Assembly: GCA_964559535.1 (NCBI GenBank) | Contig: CAZLIC010000045.1 | Coordinates: forward strand, 1 to 33,446 | Direction: 5' to 3' | DNA: 33,446 bases | DNA from: CAZLIC01 sp964559535 | GTDB taxonomy: Bacteria > Pseudomonadota > Alphaproteobacteria > Rhodobacterales > Rhodobacteraceae | Shown: positions 15,796 to 24,343 of the stretch, one piece after another | Layout: each line of letters opens with the position of its first letter | Position numbering within the stretch: the stretch's first letter is position 1 | Translations under genes and position numbers: made by a program | The notes under the pieces: model-generated | What the model was told of the DNA's origin: nothing | Database searches by the model: none | The model's input: only the letters and a program-made list of their open reading frames with translations

Positions 15796-18165
15796 ATGCT
15801 TGACACTGCCTATCCTTCGGTTCGTCCCGGTCCGCCGCGGCCCAGCAGGATTATCCTTCCGCGCGGGTTTTCCCGCCACCACGGGCAGGAACGCCATGTG
15901 GTTCCCGCAGGCGGCGCCCTGCTTATGCAGGTCAAGGCGGGCGACCGGCTGGTTGTGGTGAATGACGAAGGTGGGCAGCCTTGCGAACTGGTGGCGGCCA
16001 CGATGGACGGGCGGATCGATCCTGCGGTTCTGGGGCTGACCGCGAACTCTGCTGCAGAGGGGCTGAAGGGTTTGCTGGCTGCGGGCGACGAAAGCCTTGC
16101 CCGGCTGCGCAAGGGCCTGGCCGTCCGCCAGATCGACCTGGCAAATGCCGGCGGGCTGCGGGTCTTTGCGGCCGACACAGCGGCGGGCACCCGGGCCGAA
16201 TTCACCGCACAGGTCGATGGCTGGCTGGTGGTTGCGGCGCCCGGCCTGCCGATGGCACCGGATGCGCAGGATACCCCCACCCCGCTGACGCTGTTGGCAA
16301 CGCGCGCAAATCCGCGGATGGTCGGACAGTTCGACCTGCCCGATCCGCTGGCCGATCCGGTCCTTGACCTGCGGGTCAAATCGGCCACAGCGGAAAGCTA
16401 TGTCGTGAAGGCGGGCGACTATATCCAGATCATCGATGTGGATGGCCGCCAGTGCACCGATTTCCAGTGCTTCGACGCCCGCAAGCTGGACCGCGGCATC
16501 CAGCATCCGCTGGACGTGACCACCAGCCGCACGCTGATGGGCCATGCGTATTCAATGCCGGGGCTGCATTCGAAGTACTACGATCAGGACTGGGTGCCCC
16601 TGGTCGAAGTGGTGCAGGATACGGTCGGCCGCCATGACGCCTTCGCCATGGCCTGCGCGTCGAAGTACTATGACGACATCGGCTATCCGGGGCATGTGAA
16701 CTGTTCCGACAACTTCAACCGGGCGCTGAAGGATCGGGGTGTCGACGCACGGCCCGGCTGGATGGCGGTCAACCTGTTCTTCAACACCGCGATCGACGCC
16801 CATGGCGTGCTGGTCAGCGACGAGCCCTGGTCACGCCCCGGTGACTATGTGCTGTTCCGCGCGCTGACCGACATCGTCTGCGTGAACTCGGCCTGCCCGG
16901 ACGACACCTCGCCCGCGAACGGGTGGTACCTGTCGGACATCCACGTTCGCACCTATTCGGGAGCCGAGAGGTTTTCCCGTTCCGTCGCCTATCGCCCCAC
17001 GCCCGATGCGGAGCCGAAGATGACCAAGGAAACCGCCTTCCATTCCCGCATCGCCGAGAAGACCCGCCACCATGTGGAATACAAGGGCTACTGGCTGCCG
17101 CAGGTCTATTCGTCCAACGGCGCGCTTGAAGAATACTGGGCCTGCCGTCAGGCGGCGGTGGTGCTGGACCTGTCGCCCCTGCGCAAGTGGGAGATCACCG
17201 GGCCGGATGCGGAAGCCCTGATGCAATGGGTGCTGACGCGCGACGTCAGGAAGCTGTCGCAGGGTCAGGTGGTGTATTCCGCCATGTGCTATGACCATGG
17301 CGGAATGATCGACGACGGAACCCTGTTCCGGCTGGGCCGAGACCAGTTCCGCTGGATCGGGGGAGACGACTACGGCGGGGTCTGGATCAGGGAGCAGGCG
17401 GAAAAGCTGGGCCTGAAGGCGATGGTCCGGTCCTCGACCGACCAGCTCCACAATCTTGCGGTGCAGGGGCCGAACGCGCGCGAGATCGTCAGGCGCGTGG
17501 TCTGGACGGCGCCCCACCAGCCGGGCGTGACGGAACTGGGCTGGTTCCGCTTTGCGGTCGGGCGGATCGGGGGGCCCGCGGGGGCGCCCGTCGTGGTTTC
17601 ACGGACGGGTTACACCGGCGAACTGGGGTTCGAAATCTTCTGCCATCCGAAGGACGGGACGACCGTCTATGATGCGGTCTGGGAACGCGGTGCCGATCTG
17701 GGACTGAAGCCGATGGGCCTGCAGGCGCTGGACATGGTGCGCATCGAGGCGGGGCTGATCTTCGCGGGCTACGATTTCAGCGACCAGACCGATCCGTTCG
17801 AGGCCGGGATCGGGTTCACGGTCCCCCTGAAGTCGAAGACCGACGATTTCATCGGCCGCGAGGCCCTGATCCGTCGGAAAGAGCATCCCGCGCATCGCTT
17901 TGTCGGGCTGGACATCGACGCCAACGTCGATGTCGGCCACGGCGACACGCTGCATGTCGGGCGTGCCCGGGTCGGCGAGGTGACGTCTGCGGTGCGGTCC
18001 CCGATCCTGGGAAAGACCATTGCGCTGGCGCGGGTGGACGTGGCGCATGCCGCCACCGGAACAGCCCTGGAGGTGGGCAAGCTTGACGGCCAGCAAAAGC
18101 GCCTGCCCGCGGTGATTGTGCCTCTGTCGCATTACGATCCGAAGAAAACCCGGCCCCAGAGCTGA
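15796..18165 (+). CDS. tdm: Trimethylamine N-oxide demethylase (DUF1989-GcvT fusion)
   Basis: A 789-residue two-part enzyme. Tdm splits TMAO into dimethylamine and formaldehyde, and the C-terminal GcvT-like part transfers formaldehyde to tetrahydrofolate. Residues about 195-395 are a DUF1989 domain (VKAGDYIQIIDVDGRQCTDFQCFD, NVNCSDN-like segment, VNSACPDD); Cys220, Cys303 and Cys367 are candidate zinc ligands. Residues about 405-780 are GcvT-like (WEITGPDAEALMQWVLTRDV, QGPNAREIV, SRTGYTGELGFEIF, LDMVRIEAGLIF). The first 190 residues look like a second, degenerate DUF1989-like unit (VVPAGGALLMQVKAGDRLVVV). The fusion, together with dmm, tmoXVW and torTSR genes in the window, supports Tdm over a general aminomethyltransferase. 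It is cytoplasmic. Confidence 0.88.
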   Translation: MLDTAYPSVRPGPPRPSRIILPRGFSRHHGQERHVVPAGGALLMQVKAGDRLVVVNDEGGQPCELVAATMDGRIDPAVLGLTANSAAEGLKGLLAAGDESLARLRKGLAVRQIDLANAGGLRVFAADTAAGTRAEFTAQVDGWLVVAAPGLPMAPDAQDTPTPLTLLATRANPRMVGQFDLPDPLADPVLDLRVKSATAESYVVKAGDYIQIIDVDGRQCTDFQCFDARKLDRGIQHPLDVTTSRTLMGHAYSMPGLHSKYYDQDWVPLVEVVQDTVGRHDAFAMACASKYYDDIGYPGHVNCSDNFNRALKDRGVDARPGWMAVNLFFNTAIDAHGVLVSDEPWSRPGDYVLFRALTDIVCVNSACPDDTSPANGWYLSDIHVRTYSGAERFSRSVAYRPTPDAEPKMTKETAFHSRIAEKTRHHVEYKGYWLPQVYSSNGALEEYWACRQAAVVLDLSPLRKWEITGPDAEALMQWVLTRDVRKLSQGQVVYSAMCYDHGGMIDDGTLFRLGRDQFRWIGGDDYGGVWIREQAEKLGLKAMVRSSTDQLHNLAVQGPNAREIVRRVVWTAPHQPGVTELGWFRFAVGRIGGPAGAPVVVSRTGYTGELGFEIFCHPKDGTTVYDAVWERGADLGLKPMGLQALDMVRIEAGLIFAGYDFSDQTDPFEAGIGFTVPLKSKTDDFIGREALIRRKEHPAHRFVGLDIDANVDVGHGDTLHVGRARVGEVTSAVRSPILGKTIALARVDVAHAATGTALEVGKLDGQQKRLPAVIVPLSHYDPKKTRPQS

Positions 18166-18224
18166 CCCGACCGCAGCCGACCGGGCGGGCAATACCCACA
18201 CCTTGGGCCCAGCGGGGCTGAGCC

Positions 18225-19154
18225 TCAGTGCGTGTCAGGGTTTGCCGGTGGGGCCGACGGCGCCCGGACGGCATTGCGCATGACGGTGTAAGTGGCAGAT
18301 GCCATCACCAGCAGGCCGCCGATCACGGTGGTCCACGTGGGGATCTCGCCGTAGAACAGCCAGCCGGTGGCGGCCATCAGCACCAGGCGCAGATAGCCCA
18401 AGGGGGCCACCGCCGAGGCGCGGCCCAGGCGGATGGCAGCGGTGAACAGCCAGATCCCGGTCGTGAAGATCAGGCCCATGACCAGGAGGATCAGCGCTTC
18501 CGGCAAGGTTGGGGTCACCCACTGCGCAACGGCCACCGGGGCCGACAGGCCCGCAACGACCAGCCCCTGCCAGAACAGCACCGTGACCGTGGTGTCATGG
18601 CCCGACCCCAGCCGCAGGGCGATCATGCTGAGCGCGCCGCAGATCGACCCGGCCAGCGCCACCAGCGCATAGACATCAAAGCCATCGCCAAACGGGCGGA
18701 TCATGATCAGCACGCCCAGAAACCCGATGCCCGTCGCGGTCCAGCGCCGCCAGCCGACCCGTTCGCGCAGCACCAGGGCGGCAAAGGCGGTGGCGATCAG
18801 CACTTCGGCCATGCCGATGGCGGTGGCATCAGCCAGCGGAATGTGGATGATCGAGGTCAGCCCGCAGAACATCGCGCCAATTGCCAGGACTCCGCGTGCC
18901 AGATGCAGGCCAAGGCCCGTCGGGTGCAGGATCACCTGCCGACTTGTCCAGAACAGTGGCGCCATCAGGGCCAGGGCCATGACCTGCCGCAGGAAGATGA
19001 CCTGCGGCACGGCAATCCTGTCGCTGATCATCCGCATGAATACTGCCATCGCGCTGAACACGACGAAGGCAAGAATCATCAGGATCGACGCCCGCAGGTC
19101 GGGGGTCATGCGGCCGATGTGCTGCCACAAGGGCCGCGCCGCCGACGGCATCAT
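18225..19154 (-). CDS. DMT-family (EamA) transporter
   Basis: A membrane protein of about 309 residues with ten predicted hydrophobic helices in two EamA repeats. Segments include ILMILAFVVFSAMAVFMRMI near the start, LADATAIGMAEVLIATAFAALVLRERVGWRRW at the end of the first repeat, and VAPLGYLRLVLMAATGWLFYGE in the second, characteristic of DMT transporters. Several ATGs are close together; a GAGGA sequence at 19161-19165 fits the ATG at 19154 (spacing 6) better than the one at 19160. It follows the phosphodiesterase gene within 10 bases and is the last gene of the leftward ABC operon. Its substrate cannot be told from sequence. It is convergent with tdm. Confidence 0.85.
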   Translation of the reverse strand: MMPSAARPLWQHIGRMTPDLRASILMILAFVVFSAMAVFMRMISDRIAVPQVIFLRQVMALALMAPLFWTSRQVILHPTGLGLHLARGVLAIGAMFCGLTSIIHIPLADATAIGMAEVLIATAFAALVLRERVGWRRWTATGIGFLGVLIMIRPFGDGFDVYALVALAGSICGALSMIALRLGSGHDTTVTVLFWQGLVVAGLSAPVAVAQWVTPTLPEALILLVMGLIFTTGIWLFTAAIRLGRASAVAPLGYLRLVLMAATGWLFYGEIPTWTTVIGGLLVMASATYTVMRNAVRAPSAPPANPDTH

Positions 19155-19163
19155 GACCATTCC

Positions 19164-20018
19164 TCAGGCCAGGCTCGGGAAGGGGCGCTTGACGATTTCA
19201 TAGTATCCGTGCGGCTGGGTGTTCCCCCAACTGGCAATGTCATGGGCGATCATCCAGCGGGCGGCGCGGTGTTCGGTCGTGAAGCTTGTGCCATCGAACC
19301 GGTGCACAAGGAAGCCGACACGTGCGGTTCCGCCGTGGTTTCCGTCGGTGGTGATGAAGGATGTCGCGGGTCCCCACTGGTAGACGACGCCGTTGCGCTC
19401 GGCCTGGCGCTCTTCGTGAAGGTGGCCCGAGGCCACGAGGCGCAGGTTGGGGGTGGCATCAAAAAGTGACAGAACCCGGGCACGGGCCGAGGGGACGACG
19501 CACATGTGGGTCGGCGTCGGGTCTTCGGCATCATCCAGAAACAGCGGATAGTGCAGGAAAACGGCAATCGGCCGGTCGGTTTCTGACAGGGTTGCCGCCA
19601 GCCAGTCGTGTTGCTCGGCCTCGGCCGCCAGACCGCTGCCCAGAAGCTGGCTGTTGATGCCGACAAGACGCCAGTCGCCGATGTCCTTCGCGAACCGGTC
19701 TGCACCCATCGCGCCCAGATAGGCCGCATGGCGCGCCGCGTTGATCGGCTGGTGCAACCCGCCTTCGAAGGGCACCAGGCCGACGTCATGGTTGCCTGGC
19801 ACCGCCGACCAAGGCGCACCCAGCCGGTCGAACTGGCGCCTGGCGAAGGCCACATCGGCGATATCGTCGGGGCCGTTCAGGGCCAGATCGCCGGTGATCA
19901 CGATGTGATCGGGGGCAACCTCGGCGATCGCTTCGACCACCATTTCGAAGTTGAACTGGAAGAAGGGGCGCGAGGCGCTCAGATGCGTGTCGGTCAAGTG
20001 AACGAGCGTGAAGGTCAT
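19164..20018 (-). CDS. Calcineurin-type metallophosphoesterase (CpdA/GpdQ-like)
   Basis: A 284-residue cytoplasmic phosphodiesterase. The dimetal centre is complete: Asp10 and His12 (LTDTHLS), Asp44 (ITGDLALNG), Asn76 and His77 (PGNHD), His156 (FLHYPLF), His199 and His201 (SGHLHEER). The class includes 3',5'-cAMP phosphodiesterase CpdA and glycerophosphodiesterase GpdQ. Its place directly after a UgpB-like binding-protein gene suggests hydrolysis of an imported glycerophosphodiester or similar phosphodiester, not cAMP turnover, but this is inference. A strong hairpin separates it from the binding-protein gene, so its expression may be lower. Confidence 0.85.
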   Translation of the reverse strand: MTFTLVHLTDTHLSASRPFFQFNFEMVVEAIAEVAPDHIVITGDLALNGPDDIADVAFARRQFDRLGAPWSAVPGNHDVGLVPFEGGLHQPINAARHAAYLGAMGADRFAKDIGDWRLVGINSQLLGSGLAAEAEQHDWLAATLSETDRPIAVFLHYPLFLDDAEDPTPTHMCVVPSARARVLSLFDATPNLRLVASGHLHEERQAERNGVVYQWGPATSFITTDGNHGGTARVGFLVHRFDGTSFTTEHRAARWMIAHDIASWGNTQPHGYYEIVKRPFPSLA

Positions 20019-20038
20019 GTCGCACCTCTGAGGGGAAA

Positions 20039-20063
20039 GGGCCGGGGGATGACCCCCCGGCCC
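20039..20063 (-). terminator. Intercistronic hairpin between binding-protein and phosphodiesterase genes
   Basis: A perfect ten-base stem, GGGCCGGGGG (20039-20048) with CCCCCGGCCC (20054-20063), closes a five-base loop (ATGAC). It lies immediately after the binding-protein stop in the direction of transcription and before the next start at 20018. On the transcript only three U follow it. It may be a partial terminator or a 3'-end stabiliser that favours the binding-protein transcript. Confidence 0.65.
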
Positions 20064-20070
20064 GGTTGCA

Positions 20071-21357
20071 TCAGATCAGGCCCTGCGTGTCGGCCACCAT
20101 CTTGGCCAGCACCTCGGCCACCGGCATTTCGCCGCGCATCGCGAGGTTGATGTTCTCGCGCTGGATGTCGATGATCTTGTTGGAGTTCTTGCCCGGATAG
20201 CCGAACCACTTGCGCGCGACCGGGATCTGGCCGACGGAGGTGAGGTAGTTCGGGTTTTCCTTGTAGAAGGCGCCCAGATACTGCTCCTGCTCGGAGATCA
20301 GGCTGGTCGGCATGTAGCCCGAGAACTTCACCGCGACGGTCTGGCCTTCGGGACCCGAGACCCACTTGGAGAACCGCCACGCCGCATCCAGCTTGGCCGG
20401 ATCGGTGGTCAGCATCACCTGCGCGTTGCCGCCGGTGGGCAGGCGGCCTGCCTCGCCGCCAGCCAGCGGATAGCGGGCAGTGCGCAGGGTGAAGTTCGCG
20501 CCCACGCTGTCGGTGGTGCCGCGCAGCGACGCGGTCGACTGCACGATGATGCCGGTTTTGCCCGCGTAGAACTGCTGCGTGCCCTGCTGGGTTTCGCGCA
20601 GGTTCATGCGGCCTTCATCCACCATCCGCTTGGTCAGGGTCAGCGCCGCCAGGCCCTTTTCGTCGCCAAAGGCCACGGTCTTTTCGGCCGCATCCATCAG
20701 CTCGCCGCCGTTGGAATAGACCAGCGCCTGCCAGAACCAGTCGCCCGCCTCGGTATGGATCGCCATGAAGAAGCCGTCGACATCATCGCCCAGCGCGTCG
20801 ATCTTGGTGGCCAGTTCGAAAACGCCGTCCCAGGTGGTGGGGAAGTTTTCCGGGTCGCCGCCGGCCTGCTTCACCAGCTCTTCGTTGAAATAGAAAATCG
20901 GGGTCGAGGTGTTGAAGGGCATCGCCATCTGCTTGCTGTCGATATTGGCCAGATCCAGGATGCGCGGCGAATAGTTCTCGGTCTTCCAGGCATCGCCTTC
21001 GGTGGCAATGAAGCTGTCGAGGTGCGTGATCTGGCCACGCTCGGTCAGCTGGCGCGAAAGGGGCGGCAGCAGGTGGAAGCCGGAGTAATAGATGTCGGGC
21101 AGCTGGTTGGTCAGCGCCTGACGCAGGATCAGCGAGTGGCCTTCTTCATAGGTCGGCGGCGAGGTGGTAAAGGTGATCTTCACGTCCGGATTCGCGGCCA
21201 TGAAGGCATTGGCGATTTCGGTGTGAAAGCCGTCGTGGCCCGGGAAGCAGTGGGTGACCACCAGTTCAACGGCGCTTTGCGCCCGGACGATGGTGGGCGA
21301 TGCCAGGCCAAGGGCGGCGAAGCCTGCAGCGGATTGAAGAAGCGTTCTGCGGTGCAT
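20071..21357 (-). CDS. ABC transporter family-1 extracellular solute-binding protein (UgpB-like)
   Basis: A periplasmic binding protein of about 428 residues. The N-terminus MHRRTLLQSAAGFAALGLASP carries a twin-arginine-like signal (RRTLL) with likely cleavage after VRA. The mature part has the family-1 pattern VTHCFPGHDGFHTEIANAF, LPDIYYSGFH, MPFNTSTPIFYFNEELVKQAG (the usual YYN-type segment) and AAWRFSKWVSGPEGQ. The start at 21357 is preferred over 21369 because GAGG lies 6 bases before it. UgpB-like proteins bind glycerol-3-phosphate diesters, others bind oligosaccharides; the substrate is undetermined. The phosphodiesterase downstream favours a phosphodiester. It is the fourth gene of a leftward operon. 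Confidence 0.9.
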   Translation of the reverse strand: MHRRTLLQSAAGFAALGLASPTIVRAQSAVELVVTHCFPGHDGFHTEIANAFMAANPDVKITFTTSPPTYEEGHSLILRQALTNQLPDIYYSGFHLLPPLSRQLTERGQITHLDSFIATEGDAWKTENYSPRILDLANIDSKQMAMPFNTSTPIFYFNEELVKQAGGDPENFPTTWDGVFELATKIDALGDDVDGFFMAIHTEAGDWFWQALVYSNGGELMDAAEKTVAFGDEKGLAALTLTKRMVDEGRMNLRETQQGTQQFYAGKTGIIVQSTASLRGTTDSVGANFTLRTARYPLAGGEAGRLPTGGNAQVMLTTDPAKLDAAWRFSKWVSGPEGQTVAVKFSGYMPTSLISEQEQYLGAFYKENPNYLTSVGQIPVARKWFGYPGKNSNKIIDIQRENINLAMRGEMPVAEVLAKMVADTQGLI

Positions 21358-21396
21358 GGGAGACCTCATGGGGCGGGGGGAAAAGGGCAGACGGGG

Positions 21397-22257
21397 TTAC
21401 TTCACCCCGGTCATGGTGATGCCGCGCACGAACTGGCGCTGCGCGATCAGGAAGACGAGGATCAGCGGCGCCGTGATGATCGCCGCCCCCGCCATCAGCG
21501 CGCCGTAGTTCGACCCGGTTTCCTGATCGCGGAAGATCATCATGCCCAGGGGCGGCGTGGCGTGGTCGGCCGAGGTCGTCACGATCAGCGGCCAGTACAG
21601 GTCGTTCCAGTGCGAGGTGATCGAGAACACCGAGAACGCCGCGATGGCGGGCAGCGCCGACGGCGTGATGATGCGCAGGATGATTTCCAGCTCGGTGAAC
21701 CCGTCCAGCCGGGCGGCGTGGATGATTTCCTGCGGGAAGCTCTTGAAGAACTGGCGGAACAGGAAAATGCCGAACACCGACAGGAAGAACGGCAGCATGA
21801 TCGCGAAATAGGTGTTCAGAAGGTTCAGGTTGGCCAGCGCGATGTAGATCGGCAGCGCCGTCACCTGCACCGGCACCGTCAGGCCGAACAGCACCAATGC
21901 AAAGATCACCGGCTGGGCGCGAAACGACAGCTTGGCCAGCGCATAGCCCGCCGGAATGGCGAACAGCAGTTGCACCGCCAGAATGCCCGCGCAGACGATC
22001 ACGCCGTTCAGCATGTACTGCAGCAGCGGCGATTTCGTCAGTGCTTCGGAATAGTTCGTGCCGCCCGCAAAGCCCGACGGGATCGGGTTGAACCCGGCGG
22101 TGAACACTTCGGACGCGGGCCGGATCGAGGTCAGGAGCATCCAGACGAAGGGCAACAGGATGAAGGCCGCGCCGAGGATCAGGAAGACATGCGCAACGAC
22201 CGAGCCGATCAGCCGGTCGGTGCGCAACGGCGCGCCGGACTTTGCAAGACGGGCCAT
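21397..22257 (-). CDS. ABC transporter permease, MalG/UgpE type
   Basis: A 286-residue inner-membrane permease with six predicted helices (VAHVFLILGAAFILLPFVWMLL is the first). It carries the cytoplasmic EAA loop, IIHAARLDGFTELEIILRII, that docks to the ATPase, and it ends RGITMTGVK as MalG/UgpE-type permeases often do. It overlaps the preceding permease gene by one base, so the two are translationally coupled and probably form the membrane heterodimer. It belongs to the carbohydrate uptake class CUT1 or to the glycerophosphodiester transporters. Confidence 0.92.
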   Translation of the reverse strand: MARLAKSGAPLRTDRLIGSVVAHVFLILGAAFILLPFVWMLLTSIRPASEVFTAGFNPIPSGFAGGTNYSEALTKSPLLQYMLNGVIVCAGILAVQLLFAIPAGYALAKLSFRAQPVIFALVLFGLTVPVQVTALPIYIALANLNLLNTYFAIMLPFFLSVFGIFLFRQFFKSFPQEIIHAARLDGFTELEIILRIITPSALPAIAAFSVFSITSHWNDLYWPLIVTTSADHATPPLGMMIFRDQETGSNYGALMAGAAIITAPLILVFLIAQRQFVRGITMTGVK

Positions 22258-23180
22258 CAGTAGTGCGTCCTCTTGTCGATGATGAAGGCTTGGGCCAGCG
22301 CGATCACCAGCACGAAGACCAGAAACGCGATGGTCATCGCCGAGGCCGGGCCCATGTTGAAATCCTGAAACCCGACCTTGTAGAGCGTGTAGAGCAGCAC
22401 GTCCGACCGCCCCATCGGGTTGCCGCGGGTGATGACGGCCACCGTGTCGAAGACGCGGAATGCGGTGATCGTCGTCGTCACCACCACGAACAGCGTCGTC
22501 GGCCCCAGCATCGGCCAGGTGACGCGGGCAAACCGGTCCCAGGCGCCATCGGCCCCGTCAATGTCGGCGGCGTCGTACAGGTCGCGCGGGATGGCGGTGA
22601 GGCCGGCCAGAAACAGGATCATGTTGAACCCGACGAGCTGCCAGATGCCGATGACGGAAAGGCCGACCAGCACCAGGTTGGGGTCGCCGAACACATCGAA
22701 CTCGCCCCAGCCTAAGGCGCGGGTCAGCGCGGTGACGGGGCCAAGCGCGGGGTTGAGCAGGAAGTGCCAGACCACAGACATCGCGATCAGCGTGGTGGTG
22801 ACTGGCAAGAAGAAGATCGTCTGGTAGATCGCTTTCGACCGGGTGCGCTCGCTGACCAGGATGGCCACGACAAGGGCAAGGATCACCGACCCCGGCACCA
22901 CGATCGCGACATAAAGAAAGGTGTTCAGAAGCGAGCGAAGGAAGATCCGGTCGCCCAGCATGTCGGCGTAGTTCGCAAGCCCGACCCAGGACCAGTCAAG
23001 CGCACCGAACTGGTAGTCGGTCAAACTGAGAAGGAACACGACCACAATCGGCGCGATCAGCAGCAGGATAATCAGCGCAAGCGCCGGGGTGGCAAAGGCA
23101 TAGCCCGCCCATGCCTCGGCACGCATCTGTGCGTTGCGGCTGGCGGACAGCTTGTGGCTGCGGCCAAGGGTGACGGTCAT
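22257..23180 (-). CDS. ABC transporter permease, MalF/UgpA type
   Basis: A 307-residue permease with six predicted helices (YAFATPALALIILLLIAPIVVVFLL at the first). The EAA loop is IPRDLYDAADIDGADGAWDRF, and the segment TIFFLPVTTTLIAMSVVWHFLLN before it is typical of CUT1 permeases of the UgpA type. It overlaps the ATPase gene by four bases and the following permease by one. It forms the transmembrane channel with the gene at 21397. No lesion is seen. Confidence 0.92.
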   Translation of the reverse strand: MTVTLGRSHKLSASRNAQMRAEAWAGYAFATPALALIILLLIAPIVVVFLLSLTDYQFGALDWSWVGLANYADMLGDRIFLRSLLNTFLYVAIVVPGSVILALVVAILVSERTRSKAIYQTIFFLPVTTTLIAMSVVWHFLLNPALGPVTALTRALGWGEFDVFGDPNLVLVGLSVIGIWQLVGFNMILFLAGLTAIPRDLYDAADIDGADGAWDRFARVTWPMLGPTTLFVVVTTTITAFRVFDTVAVITRGNPMGRSDVLLYTLYKVGFQDFNMGPASAMTIAFLVFVLVIALAQAFIIDKRTHY

Positions 23181-24343
23181 GCCGACACCGCCACGCGCTG
23201 CGTTGTCCGCACGGCCCCGTCCACCCGATGGCCTGCCGCGTCGAACACGAGTGCCCGCGCCGAATCGACCGTCAGCGCCACGGACCCGTCAAACCGCGAC
23301 TTGTGCTTCTCGTAGGCATCCAGCGTGGCCCGCAGAACGACGGTTGCGCCCGAGTCGTTCAGCACGAAGTGCAAGAACACCTCGGCACCCAGATTTTCGG
23401 AATGCCCCAGCCGCGCAGAAAGTTGCGGACGCCCAGCGGCGGGCTCCAGCGACAGGGCCTCGGGCCGCAATCCCACCGACACGACCTGGCCCCGCGGCAA
23501 GGTATGCGGGATCGGCAGCAATGCGTCGGCCGCCTGAATCCCGTTTCCGGCCGTCGTGCCCGACACGATGTTGATCTGCGGGCTGCCGATGAAGCGGGCC
23601 ACACGCAGGTCATTCGGGTTGTGGTAGAGGTCGGAGGGTGTGCCAAGCTGCACGATCCGGCCTTCGTCCATCAGCGCGACACGGTCCGACATCGTCATCG
23701 CCTCGACCTGGTCGTGGGTGACATAGATGAAGGTCACACTCAGGCGCCGGTGCAGGTCGGTCAGCTCGCTGCGCATGTGGACGCGCAGCTTGGCGTCGAG
23801 GTTCGACAGCGGTTCGTCCATCAGGAACACGTCCGGATGCCGCACCATCGACCGGCCCAGCGCCACCCGCTGCCGTTGCCCGCCCGAAAGCTGCGCGGGC
23901 TTGCGTTTCAGCAGGGCCTCGATCTGCAGCTGCTGGGCGACGGCGTCGACCTCGGCGGCAATCTCGGTCATCACGCGGCGGCGGTTGGGGCTGAGGCGCC
24001 CGATCAACGGCAAACGCTCCACAAGGCCCAGCCGCTGCATCACAAGCGGCATGGCCATGTTCTCGGCCACGGTCATATGCGGATAAAGCGCATAGGACTG
24101 GAACACCATCGCCACATTGCGCTGCTTCGGGCGCAGATGATCCACCTCGCGCCCGCCGATCCTGACACTGCCGCTGTCCTGCGGCTCCAGCCCGGCAATC
24201 ACCCGCAGGATCGTGGACTTGCCGCAGCCCGAAGCGCCGACAAGCGTCAGAAACTCGCCGTCGTGAACATCAAGGGACACGTCCCTCAGCACATGGGTTG
24301 TTCCGAACGTCTTGGATACTTTCGAAAGTTCCAGTTTCGCCAC
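23177..24343 (-). CDS. ABC transporter ATP-binding protein, MalK/UgpC type
   Basis: A 388-residue ATPase that powers the uptake system. The Walker A motif GASGCGKST, the signature LSGGQRQR, Walker B DVFLMDEP, and the switch His (YVTHDQ) are intact. A C-terminal OB/TOBE domain (about residue 240 on) is typical of MalK/UgpC proteins. A GTG at 24343 is chosen: it follows AGGAGGA at about 7 bases and gives the usual V/M-AKLEL beginning; the GTG at 24349 is too close to it. It is unusual but not rare that the ATPase gene comes first, before the permeases and binding protein. Confidence 0.92.
   Translation of the reverse strand: MAKLELSKVSKTFGTTHVLRDVSLDVHDGEFLTLVGASGCGKSTILRVIAGLEPQDSGSVRIGGREVDHLRPKQRNVAMVFQSYALYPHMTVAENMAMPLVMQRLGLVERLPLIGRLSPNRRRVMTEIAAEVDAVAQQLQIEALLKRKPAQLSGGQRQRVALGRSMVRHPDVFLMDEPLSNLDAKLRVHMRSELTDLHRRLSVTFIYVTHDQVEAMTMSDRVALMDEGRIVQLGTPSDLYHNPNDLRVARFIGSPQINIVSGTTAGNGIQAADALLPIPHTLPRGQVVSVGLRPEALSLEPAAGRPQLSARLGHSENLGAEVFLHFVLNDSGATVVLRATLDAYEKHKSRFDGSVALTVDSARALVFDAAGHRVDGAVRTTQRVAVSA

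Noticed and set aside
15670..16545. N-terminal extension of the EamA gene to 16545
   Set aside because: The extension is antisense to tdm; the membrane protein begins naturally at the ATG at 15669.
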